Source: Pycnococcus provasolii
Taxonomy: Eukaryota; Chlorophyta; Pseudoscourfieldiophyceae; Pseudoscourfieldiales; Pycnococcaceae
Length of the DNA stretch: 64,000 bases
NCBI GenBank assembly: GCA_938743325.2
Contig: OW568870.1
Location: 1 to 64,000 of the forward strand
Reading direction: 5' to 3'
A program made the position numbers and the translations under genes. Of this stretch, positions 1-7,049 are shown one piece after another (the stretch's first letter is position 1; each line of letters starts with the position of its first letter). The notes beneath the pieces are model-generated. The model was not told where the DNA came from and searched no databases. It saw only the letters and a program-made list of their open reading frames with translations.

Positions 1-274
1 CTAACCCTAACCCTAACCCTAACCCTAACCCTAACCCTAACCCTAACCCTAACCCTAACCCTAACCCTAACCCTAACCCTAACCCTAACCCTAACCCTAA
101 CCCTAACCCTAACCCTAACCCTAACCCTAACCCTAACCCTAACCCTAACCCTAACCCTAACCCTAACCCTAACCCTAACCCTAACCCTAACCCTAACCCT
201 AACCCTAACCCTAACCCTAACCCTAACCCTAACCCTAACCCTAACCCTAACCCTAACCCTAACCCTAACCCTAA
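1..274. repeat. Telomere, CCCTAA tandem array
   Basis: Uninterrupted CCCTAA hexamers run from base 1. The C-rich strand reads 5' to 3' away from the chromosome end, so this is a left telomere whose G strand is TTAGGG, rather than the TTTAGGG of land plants. The array shows that the window starts at a physical chromosome end or at the assembled limit of one. Confidence 0.99.
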
Positions 275-299
275 TTGTAACCCTAATTGTAACCCTAAT
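275..299. repeat. Degenerate telomere variant units
   Basis: Three CCCTAATTGTAA-like units follow the perfect array. They are canonical CCCTAA alternating with TTGTAA and mark the proximal edge of the telomere before unique subtelomeric sequence begins at the words GCCAGGCTGG. Confidence 0.85.
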
Positions 300-1165
300 T
301 GCCAGGCTGGCAGTTTGACACACATGTTGAAAAAAAAAATTTGCCTCCGGTATGCGCCCGACCGTCGGCCAGTGTTGTGCAGAACGAAGCCAATAACAAC
401 AGCTATTTTTTCGGCAGTTAGGTTTGATTCGAAGCACTCACTCGCGGCACGAGGTTGGTCAAATTGTTAATACTCTTAGTATTGGTATATATGAGAGTTG
501 TTACGGAATAGGAATGAACCTGTTACTCGAAGAGAGGGGAAAGGGGAGAGGGCACGAAGCTTGCGTTCCATGCTTCGTGCTATTCCATGCAACCTTTCTA
601 GAAGTCGAGGGAGATTCTCTTATCTCGTTCTAACCGTCTCTAAACCAATTAAACCTCATCTCTAGAGATCTCTTGCTCCATATGGAAGGAAGTTCCCATG
701 TGTCTAGACGTCTCCACTTCTAGACACAAGAACCTTATCTTGTCCTTCTCCTTAACCCCCAAACTTCGACAGGTGATGTGTCGTACTACAAACCCCTAAA
801 ACTCCAACACTTAGCGGAAGGTATTTGCTAATCGATCGCCCCACGACCGCCTCCACGCCGCCCGAGTCGCGCTCCCTCTTGCGCTGCCGCTCCAAGAACT
901 TCATGACCTTCTCATGCGCTGAGAGGAAGTTCCGCGATGAACTTGTCGGCGACTCCTTTCTGTGTCTTGCCGTTGTGTCGAATTTGTGCTTTCCGTTTTT
1001 CTCAATCTTTCGTGTCATAACTATCTATCTAGGTGTTCGTTTGACTCGATTTTTCGCTCGAACGGTAGCGCTTGAGGTGTTACGAGACACTATACATACA
1101 GTTGTTAGCATCTTCAACCTCTACATAGTAATGGATAACTTTAAAGTTGTGAAAGAAGCGTAAAT
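300..1165. other. Subtelomeric sequence without a supported gene
   Basis: Small open frames exist here on both strands, but they overlap one another, have low complexity or no recognisable domain, and show no consistent codon bias. A 12-bp palindrome ATCTCTAGAGAT lies near 657-668. I see no RNA gene. Confidence 0.6.
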
Positions 1166-1167
1166 CC

Positions 1168-1440
1168 TTAACATACAATCCTTCCAAGATTCAGACTCTC
1201 GAATAACGACCAATCCAGGATGGACTTACGATCGGGTGAACCGGCATGGTCTGCATCGACGAAGACGCGTACGTTTGCAGGCGATGCAGTTCGGCCGTAC
1301 ACCAGCGGTCGATGGAGATGTGCACGTAGGTAACCAAGCGCGCGGGTTGCTGCGGCCAGATGGTGCTCAGTCGGGGCTGCCATGCAGGCACTACCGCGGT
1401 GACTGCGATCGACGACGAGGAGAGGCAGGTGGCCACAGCG
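1168..1440 (-). pseudogene. Ty1/Copia retrotransposon pol fragment (RT / RNase H), decayed
   Basis: Read on the minus strand, the segment has the hallmark Copia stretch after the reverse transcriptase: a PTEHHLAAATRALGYLRAHL-type block, then LVYG and FVDADHAGSPDRKS, which carries the first RNase H aspartates (DAD). The upstream part (SIAVTAVV, like the TRPDI..AV block) is in a different frame, so at least one frameshift separates them. The open part ends shortly after. This is a relic and cannot move by itself. GC content rises locally against the AT-rich flanks. The family call is fairly safe because of the ordered motifs. The extent is approximate. Confidence 0.7.
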
Positions 1441-1527
1441 CGCGCGGCAAACTCCCCCTCAAAAAACAAAAATAAAAAATAATTTCGCAAACTCCCAAGA
1501 ACTTAATAAAAGTAAATTGAATTTGTG

Positions 1528-1600
1528 AAACTTCCAAGAACTTCCAAGAACTTCCAAGAACTTCAAAGAACTTACAAGAACTTACAATAACTTCAAGTAA
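1528..1600. repeat. Short tandem repeat, 10-bp unit AACTTCCAAG
   Basis: Seven or so consecutive copies of AACTTCCAAG, the later ones degenerating to AACTTACAAG and AACTTCAAGT. Looser copies continue to about 1650. It lies just outside the 3' end of the methyltransferase gene and marks the left side of the AT-rich island. Confidence 0.85.
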
Positions 1601-1686
1601 AGTAACTTAAAGATAATGAAACTTCCAATAACTTACAATAATTTCAAATTTGCCTCTTTTGTTTACATTTTTGCCTTTTTTGCCTT

Positions 1687-2199
1687 TCAAACCTCATTCC
1701 CTATAGCGTCCCACCCGTCTACTTTTTGTCGTGCAAACAGTTCAATCTTATTTTGCGTGGGAAACATTCTTGTAATCCTGTCTCGTACTTCACTTGGTTT
1801 CGCAGAATGTCTTCCTCGTAACGAAGTTATAAACTGTCGTTCGTTCCTTGAACCTCTGGGTTGAGGAATCTTACCTTTCTTAAACACTAAACAAATTTCA
1901 ATTTGTGACATAGTATAATACGAAGGATTGACCTTCTGCTTGTCCCATACAAAGGCAATCGTTATATACTGAAATCCCCAAGCTTCCCCTAAAAGAATCG
2001 CTTCTTTCAGGTGAGGACTGGACGTCCACATGAACAATAGAGCATCTTTGTTTGTTTCAGGTAAATTGAATTTAAAAAGTTCTTGTTGTGTCATACAAGG
2101 ATAATGATACTTCGCTGAACCTGTTGTTTCTTTTCCGTTGTGTTGTATTCTACCCCTGTAGTCCCAAGGAGGGTCGCAATAGATAATGTCGTAACTCAT
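1687..2199 (-). CDS. MT-A70 family N6-adenine methyltransferase, virus/phage-like short form
   Basis: This 170-residue protein is likely to transfer a methyl group from S-adenosylmethionine to the N6 of adenine in DNA or RNA. The catalytic DPPW motif is near the start (residues 9-12, YCDPPWDYRG). It is followed by family blocks LLFMWTSSPHLKEAILLGEAWG, VWDK and, late, IELFAR..DGWDAIGNE, which is the classic MT-A70 ending. It is only the catalytic core. Cellular METTL3/METTL4 proteins are much longer, while this size is typical of phages, giant viruses and polinton-like viruses. It lies in an AT-rich stretch unlike the GC-rich host genes, next to a GIY-YIG nuclease, so acquisition from a DNA virus is likely. 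The start ATG is the only one before the DPPW motif. Confidence 0.88.
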   Translation of the reverse strand: MSYDIIYCDPPWDYRGRIQHNGKETTGSAKYHYPCMTQQELFKFNLPETNKDALLFMWTSSPHLKEAILLGEAWGFQYITIAFVWDKQKVNPSYYTMSQIEICLVFKKGKIPQPRGSRNERQFITSLRGRHSAKPSEVRDRITRMFPTQNKIELFARQKVDGWDAIGNEV

Positions 2200-2275
2200 A
2201 TGAAAATTACTTATTACGAAGATTTTTTCCCACCCAAATTTTTTTTTTGTTACTTTTTTTTACTTATTCGCCTTA

Positions 2276-2668
2276 TTATTCCCCTTCTTGGCTGTGGTGA
2301 ATCCTGGAGTGGATCGTCTGGCGATCAACAAAAGTGAATCCTTCGTCTTGCGACTCCTGCGACTGCGAATTCTCCTCTTCACCTGACTCACACCCACACC
2401 AGTTGCACGCTTCGTCAAGAAAGAACTTGTTGTCCTTTTCGCAGGAAATTTCGTGGTAGAACTCGTCTATCTTTTCAAAGAAACCGGGAGAGTATAGCTC
2501 TTCAGCTGTCTCACACTTGTTGAGCTTTTCAAAATTCTCTTGGGAGAGATCCTTTTTTAGCTTGTACAGATATACCCTAACCTGCTCGTCTTCTCCTTGT
2601 CCTTCTTTTTCCAAATAGACCAGGACATACTTCTTGCGATCCTTTAGCAGGTCTTCCACAGACGCCAT
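2276..2668 (-). CDS. Small acidic protein of unknown function in virus-like island
   Basis: I do not recognise this 130-residue protein. The start at MASVEDLL is chosen because the upstream in-frame extension reads through promoter-like sequence. It has a charged amphipathic N-terminal half (DRKKYVLVYLEKEGQGEDEQVRVYLYK), a CNWCGC cluster near residue 95 that could bind a metal, and a glutamate/serine-rich tail (SGEEENSQSQESQDEG). Codon use is AT-leaning like the neighbouring methyltransferase, with which it shares strand (about 75 bp apart). Both may come from the same element. Confidence 0.55.
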   Translation of the reverse strand: MASVEDLLKDRKKYVLVYLEKEGQGEDEQVRVYLYKLKKDLSQENFEKLNKCETAEELYSPGFFEKIDEFYHEISCEKDNKFFLDEACNWCGCESGEEENSQSQESQDEGFTFVDRQTIHSRIHHSQEGE

Positions 2669-2875
2669 GGCGGAATTCCAGAACAAAATTACAATTACCG
2701 AGTGAAAAGTGAAGTGAGGTGGGTCGGGTCGGGGGAGTGAGGTAGAGGCCACTTCCCCGAGACTGAATCAAGAGGACACCCTTGATGTCGATAATGACTC
2801 GACACCGTCAGCCACTACCTTTCCTCACCACTTCTCGTAAGTTTGGCTGATGCTTTTATCCCTTTCCATAGTAAA

Positions 2876-3133
2876 ATGACAGTGTTTAGTTGTGTCAAAA
2901 TATACCGAATCAGTTGTCCTCATAGTACAAAGGTCTACATCGGTAGTACGACCCAATGCCTCCAGAAGAGGCTGTCTCAACATAGGACAAACGGAGACTG
3001 TTCTTCCAAGCATATCCTTCAAGATGCAAGCATTTCCCTGTTAGAGGAGATTCTGGACTGTCCCATCGAGACACGAAAGGACAGGGAACGATACTGGCTT
3101 TCCCAATACGACTGTCTCAATGTGAAGAGGTGA
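2876..3133 (+). CDS. GIY-YIG endonuclease domain protein, short
   Basis: About 85 residues that match the minimal GIY-YIG nuclease fold: the first motif is KIYRI, followed by KVYIGSTTQCLQKRLSQH, which holds the YIG element and the conserved arginine region, and then a late glutamate in the RKDRERYWLSQYD helix. Stand-alone GIY-YIG proteins of this kind are frequent in giant viruses, virophages and polinton-like viruses, where they act as homing or recombination nucleases. There is no DNA-binding extension such as NUMOD. An upstream in-frame ATG at 2843 would add 11 residues. It faces away from the methyltransferase and acidic protein across about 200 bp. Confidence 0.78.
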   Translation: MTVFSCVKIYRISCPHSTKVYIGSTTQCLQKRLSQHRTNGDCSSKHILQDASISLLEEILDCPIETRKDRERYWLSQYDCLNVKR

Positions 3134-3140
3134 CCCTCTC

Positions 3141-3205
3141 CGACCCTTCCCCGGCCCAGTCGACCCCTCCTCCCGACCCTTCCCCCGACCAGTCGACCCC
3201 TCCCC
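3141..3205. repeat. C-rich 33-bp direct repeat, two copies
   Basis: Two copies of a CGACCCTTCCCC ... CAGTCGACCCCTCC block, 33 bp apart, lie in the 120 bp between the GIY-YIG stop and the next gene. It is strongly strand-biased (C on plus) and may belong to the promoter of the 3254 gene. Confidence 0.7.
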
Positions 3206-3253
3206 CTTCCCCCTTTCCTCTTTTCTTCTCACAAATTCAATTTACCTTCCGTC

Positions 3254-3787
3254 ATGGCAGACGACGCTCACATGGCAACTGACAGTCTTACTCGTACGAA
3301 TAGTCAGTTACTCCAGTCACAGCTTGAAGATGAACTCGTGGACTACGACGACGCGCACACACCGTCGGTCGACGGCGATCCGGAGTTTGTTCCTCCTGAA
3401 GAAGAAGAAGGAGACGACGACGAAGAAGAAGAACAGCCTCTTGCTGCCCCTGAAGTACCTGGCCTGCAAGATCTTCCAGCTGTAGCAGAACAAGAAGAAG
3501 AAGAAGAAGCTGTTGACTTTAACACCGTTTGCGCTGTTATGAAAAAGACTCGCACAGCTTTGGAAAATAATACAGCGGAGACGAACGAGTCCAACAAGGT
3601 GTTCCGGGAGTTCATGCTTCTTTGCAGCCTCTTCAACCAGCGGCTTGAACCATTTCACCAGCGCGTTTCCACTCAACGAGTAGCCGTCGAACGTGTCATC
3701 CGCGCCGAGGTCTTTAGCCACTTTGTCCCACGCAAACTTCTTGTTCGATGCCAGCCATGGGCGGTCAGCAGGTTCCAGGACGTCTAA
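3254..3787 (+). CDS. Acidic protein of unknown function, overlaps a minus-strand gene
   Basis: A 177-residue open frame with a good start context (GTCATGG). Residues 1-95 are acidic with poly-glutamate/aspartate blocks (EEEEGDDDEEEEQ and EQEEEEEA). Residues 95-130 are a plausible helix (FNTVCAVMKKTRTALENNTAETNESNKVFREF). From about 3600 onward the frame is the antisense of the Myb/SANT-like coding region on the minus strand, so the last 60 residues are doubtful. Either the two genes overlap tail to tail or the gene was truncated and now borrows a stop. No family is recognised. Confidence 0.45.
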   Translation: MADDAHMATDSLTRTNSQLLQSQLEDELVDYDDAHTPSVDGDPEFVPPEEEEGDDDEEEEQPLAAPEVPGLQDLPAVAEQEEEEEAVDFNTVCAVMKKTRTALENNTAETNESNKVFREFMLLCSLFNQRLEPFHQRVSTQRVAVERVIRAEVFSHFVPRKLLVRCQPWAVSRFQDV

Positions 3788-3976
3788 GAATCTCAAGGCA
3801 ACCACGTGTGCCTGCGGGTTCTTCTTCCACACGAAGTGTCCGACACTACCCTTGCCGCCGCCAGCAGAGGATGACGGTGGCTTCTCCGAAGAGTCGCCGT
3901 CGCCGCCATCCGAGCCCTCAGCCGCAGGAGCAGGCGCTTCGTCGTCGATGACATGGGCGACGGGAACGTCAGACAT
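3317..3976 (-). CDS. Myb/SANT-like domain protein, 3' part uncertain
   Basis: The first 130 residues look truly coding with host-like GC-rich codons: an acidic serine/glycine leader (SDGGDGDSSEKPPSSSAGGG), then HFVWKKNPQAHVVALRFLDV and a domain with spaced tryptophans and helices (NKKFAWDKVAKDLGADDTF, then SGNALVKWFKPLVEEAAKKH). This resembles the Myb/SANT-like DNA-binding domains found in transposon-linked proteins and plant trihelix-like factors. After about residue 134 the frame becomes the antisense of poly-glutamate codons (runs of F and S), so the real end or a splice site is probably near 3570-3600. Function as a DNA-binding protein is inference. Confidence 0.5.
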   Translation of the reverse strand: MSDVPVAHVIDDEAPAPAAEGSDGGDGDSSEKPPSSSAGGGKGSVGHFVWKKNPQAHVVALRFLDVLEPADRPWLASNKKFAWDKVAKDLGADDTFDGYSLSGNALVKWFKPLVEEAAKKHELPEHLVGLVRLRCIIFQSCASLFHNSANGVKVNSFFFFFLFCYSWKILQARYFRGSKRLFFFFVVVSFFFFRRNKLRIAVDRRCVRVVVVHEFIFKL

Positions 3977-4085
3977 GCGAGGCAGTGCGAGAGTTTGAAA
4001 TGTGAAATGTCGTCTGGGGGAAAAGGACGTGTCAGGGGAAGGGACGCGGCTGATTTTTTTATAACGGAGGAATACAACGGCAAGA

Positions 4086-4228
4086 AAGAGGTCCTACAAA
4101 GAGGAATTCCTCTTTGCACAAACAGAAAAAAAAGCACTTTCCCGAGCCCGGGGACCTCTTCCAGAAAGAGGTCCGGCCAGTTTCAGGGACGCTTGCAAGA
4201 GGTCCTCGAGGAAGAGGTCCGACCTCTT
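4086..4228. promoter_or_regulatory. Cluster of AAGAGGTCC inverted repeats in a divergent promoter
   Basis: The 9-mer AAGAGGTCC occurs at 4086, 4166, 4197 and 4212 on plus, and its complement GGACCTCTT at 4152, with a near copy GACCTCTT at 4221. Pairs make perfect arms: 4152-4160 with 4166-4174 (5-nt loop), and 4212-4219 with 4221-4228 (1-nt loop). A related perfect 20-bp palindrome spans 4097-4116 (CAAAGAGGAA then its complement). The cluster sits between the Myb-like gene and the TPR gene, which diverge. It could be a transcription-factor site array or a small hairpin element. Confidence 0.75.
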
Positions 4229-4316
4229 TGCACGTACACTCTAGTACAGTACTCTCTTTTCGTGTTTCTCGCCCCCTCTACACAAACTACACAAACTACA
4301 GCACATTTTTTTTACG

Positions 4317-7046
4317 ATGGCAGACATGTCCGGTGATGGCACTACTAACGAACCGATGCAAACCGACGATGAGCGCCAATGGTCAGACACCCTCTCGTCT
4401 ATGAATTTGCCGTCGCAAGACGACCTCGCGGCTCAAATTCACCAGACGATGGACGGTGTCGATGCCGCGGAAGCGCTCGCGACGATCGCGCAAGCGTACC
4501 AGACGTTCCTCACACTGGGAGAGGCGATCGAAAGCTCCAACCAGCACGCAGTCGCTGTGCCCGTGTACGAAAGGTGCCTGCAGCTCGCCATGGCAACCAC
4601 TCAGGTGCCAATGCAAAACATTGACGCCAGGCAAAGACCGCCGGACGGCTTCCTCGCCGAGGCGGCGTACAACCTCGGACTGTGCATCAAAAACTCGGAT
4701 GACTACGAAGCGTGCCTGCCGCACTTCCAAACGGCAGTACGCGAGCAGAAGAAGACCTTGCGCAGGGCGAAACAACACGCCGATCGACAAGCAGCCGAAA
4801 ACTCGCCAGAGTTGGAAGTATACTACCATGCGTTGCAGAGGTACCATGCGATGTTTAAGTCGTACGCGTCCTCCGCCGGACGCGGTAAGTACGTTCAGGT
4901 GGCACGGGTGCAAAGCCAACCGCACCCGGGCACGGATGCACTTGCGTGGAAAACTCGAGGAAACGCCTTCTACAAGATTAAGCAATGGCGCGACGCCGCG
5001 AGATGCTATTGGGAAGGATACGCTCACGCAAAAGATAGCGACAGTGCACTCGCATCCGTGCTGATGAGCAACACCGCTGCTTCGTACATGGTGATGTCGA
5101 ATGCCCGTGCCGCCATCATTGCTGCACAGCGCGCAGTTGATTTGGACGCCACGAATGCCAAGGCTTGGTATCGGTTGGGAGTGAACAATGGTGTTGAAGG
5201 TCACCATGAAACAGCCCGTGAGGCGCTCGAACGCGCCTTGCACTTGAAGCCAGGAGATGAGATGTTTTTGCAGGCGCTCAATGACCTGGACAAGATCACA
5301 GTAGTTGCTGCTGAAGCAAAAGATCGAAATGAAATGAAGGTCGTGGGCTTCACGAATGATGCTGAAGTGCGTCTCGATAAGCTCATCGAAATGCACGGGC
5401 GCGACGTCGCGTGTCCACCAGATAGCGAGGCGCGGTGCGTGCACGATATCTACGAATGTCTCGTTTCGATTTTGCGGCGCATGGAGCCATACGCACACGT
5501 GGGTTCCATGATCACTGAATCATACATGGAGCAGAAGGAGAGTATTGAATTCGAATATCACAGTCTGAATTGGGAGAATATAGCACGTACAGAGAGCGGC
5601 ACAGCAGAAGCTATACGCATTCCCGAGGAACTCGTGCCGCATACGATGGAGGCAATGGAGCTGGATTCACTCAAGTGCGAACCGGCGAGCTTTTTGGTCC
5701 AACTTTATGTGGTTCTGCCCATGCTCCGAAACATGAGCTTACAGCCGCACATCGATGGCACGCGCTATGGCATCAACAGCATGCTCAAAGTGTGTGCAGC
5801 CTGCTTCAACGGCGTGTGCGCGATCACGCAGATGCCCAACGTTTCCGAAGTCTCACCTGAAGGTGATGGTATCAAGATGCTAGTACCACCGGAGTCTGGC
5901 GGTGCGCCGACGTACCTGGCTATACCACTGATTGCAATCAGGGGTTTTTTCTGGGGCATGCTTGGACATGAATTTTTGAGCGACGAAGATCTCAGCAAGT
6001 GCGTCGAGATGATGGACAAATGGGCATCATACGTTATGAATCTGCCCAAGCATGTCCCGGGGATGAAGATGAATCTCATAAACGAGGTCAACGAAGGCCT
6101 GTTCGGCGCGGTCATGCTGTACTACCGGTCAATCATGCTCTTAATGCTAATAAAACGATCCGTTGCGAAGAACGCCGGAAATTGCAAGGAAAACGAGCGC
6201 ACATTGACAAAGGACTTCGAGCAGGAACGACGCGCGAGTTTGGCGCGTGCAGTGGAGATATTCGACAGGCCCGAGCTTCGTGCGCAAAAGGGAAATCTAA
6301 TTGGCCGTCTGGCAGCGCACGTGCACTACGACCTTGGTTACGCTTGCTACGAGCTGACGGACTACGAAGCTTCAGCTAGACACTATGGACGTGCTGCGGA
6401 ACTCGCACCCGCCGGCTCATACATAATCGGTCAAGCGCTTACTGAGCGTGCCGCAGCACTTGCCATATGCAGCGATAATACGATCAACGCCGGCGAGCTG
6501 CGAACACTGCTGGCATCCGCAACTGAGGCTTTCAAGGAGTCTGAGGTATTGCATCCTGGCTCCTACAAGAGTTGTGATCAGTCGCGCGTGCTCGTCGAGC
6601 GCATTCTTGCAAACGTGAAGGGTGAACCCGACGATCGCATCATTACTCGCAAGGAGGTATTCTGGTGGGGATTGAAGATTGACGTCGTCGAGATTGAGAG
6701 GCCAGAGGGCGTTGGCGAGGGTGTGAAGTTTGGTAGCATTTTCAGGCATGGTGAAAAGGAACGTGGCACGCTCACGGCAGAGGACGTGGCAGCCGCCGAG
6801 AGTGATGGGAGTGCGACGAGCATCGACGGGGTGTCTGTGTTTAGTCCCATCTTGACGGACGTAGAGGAGGAGGAGACGAATTCGCGCGTGGCTGAGAAGG
6901 TGGCGCTTTCTACTTCAATGCAGACTCTTTTCGATGGAATTACGGAGGATCGCGTCTCGTATCTGAGCGGCAACTTCCTGGGTCGACCTCTGGCGTCGTG
7001 CGGTGACGGCGGCAAACTGTCAGGGTTGAAAACAAATTCGATGTAA
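4317..7046 (+). CDS. TPR-repeat protein, 909 aa, function unknown
   Basis: An intronless 909-residue protein. TPR units are visible at about residues 45-140 (TFLTLGEAIESSNQHAVAVPVYERCLQLA and a second AAYNLGLCIKNSDDYEACLPHFQTAV), at 205-320 (WKTRGNAFYKIKQWRDAARCYWEGYA, ASYMVMSNARAAIIAAQRAVDLD, AWYRLGVNNGVEGHHETAREALERALHLKP) and again near 660-700 (HYDLGYACYELTDYEASARHYGRAAELAP). The middle is a long alpha-rich region with no recognised domain. There is no signal or transit peptide. The tail is polar and acidic. A scaffold role is inferred from the TPRs. The stop is only 3 bp from the end of the convergent gene that follows. Confidence 0.85.
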   Translation: MADMSGDGTTNEPMQTDDERQWSDTLSSMNLPSQDDLAAQIHQTMDGVDAAEALATIAQAYQTFLTLGEAIESSNQHAVAVPVYERCLQLAMATTQVPMQNIDARQRPPDGFLAEAAYNLGLCIKNSDDYEACLPHFQTAVREQKKTLRRAKQHADRQAAENSPELEVYYHALQRYHAMFKSYASSAGRGKYVQVARVQSQPHPGTDALAWKTRGNAFYKIKQWRDAARCYWEGYAHAKDSDSALASVLMSNTAASYMVMSNARAAIIAAQRAVDLDATNAKAWYRLGVNNGVEGHHETAREALERALHLKPGDEMFLQALNDLDKITVVAAEAKDRNEMKVVGFTNDAEVRLDKLIEMHGRDVACPPDSEARCVHDIYECLVSILRRMEPYAHVGSMITESYMEQKESIEFEYHSLNWENIARTESGTAEAIRIPEELVPHTMEAMELDSLKCEPASFLVQLYVVLPMLRNMSLQPHIDGTRYGINSMLKVCAACFNGVCAITQMPNVSEVSPEGDGIKMLVPPESGGAPTYLAIPLIAIRGFFWGMLGHEFLSDEDLSKCVEMMDKWASYVMNLPKHVPGMKMNLINEVNEGLFGAVMLYYRSIMLLMLIKRSVAKNAGNCKENERTLTKDFEQERRASLARAVEIFDRPELRAQKGNLIGRLAAHVHYDLGYACYELTDYEASARHYGRAAELAPAGSYIIGQALTERAAALAICSDNTINAGELRTLLASATEAFKESEVLHPGSYKSCDQSRVLVERILANVKGEPDDRIITRKEVFWWGLKIDVVEIERPEGVGEGVKFGSIFRHGEKERGTLTAEDVAAAESDGSATSIDGVSVFSPILTDVEEEETNSRVAEKVALSTSMQTLFDGITEDRVSYLSGNFLGRPLASCGDGGKLSGLKTNSM

Positions 7047-7049
7047 ATT

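Noticed and set aside
4383-5498. Minus-strand open frame of 371 codons
   Set aside because: Exactly opposite the TPR protein gene. The composition is that of a reverse-complement shadow, with no domain.
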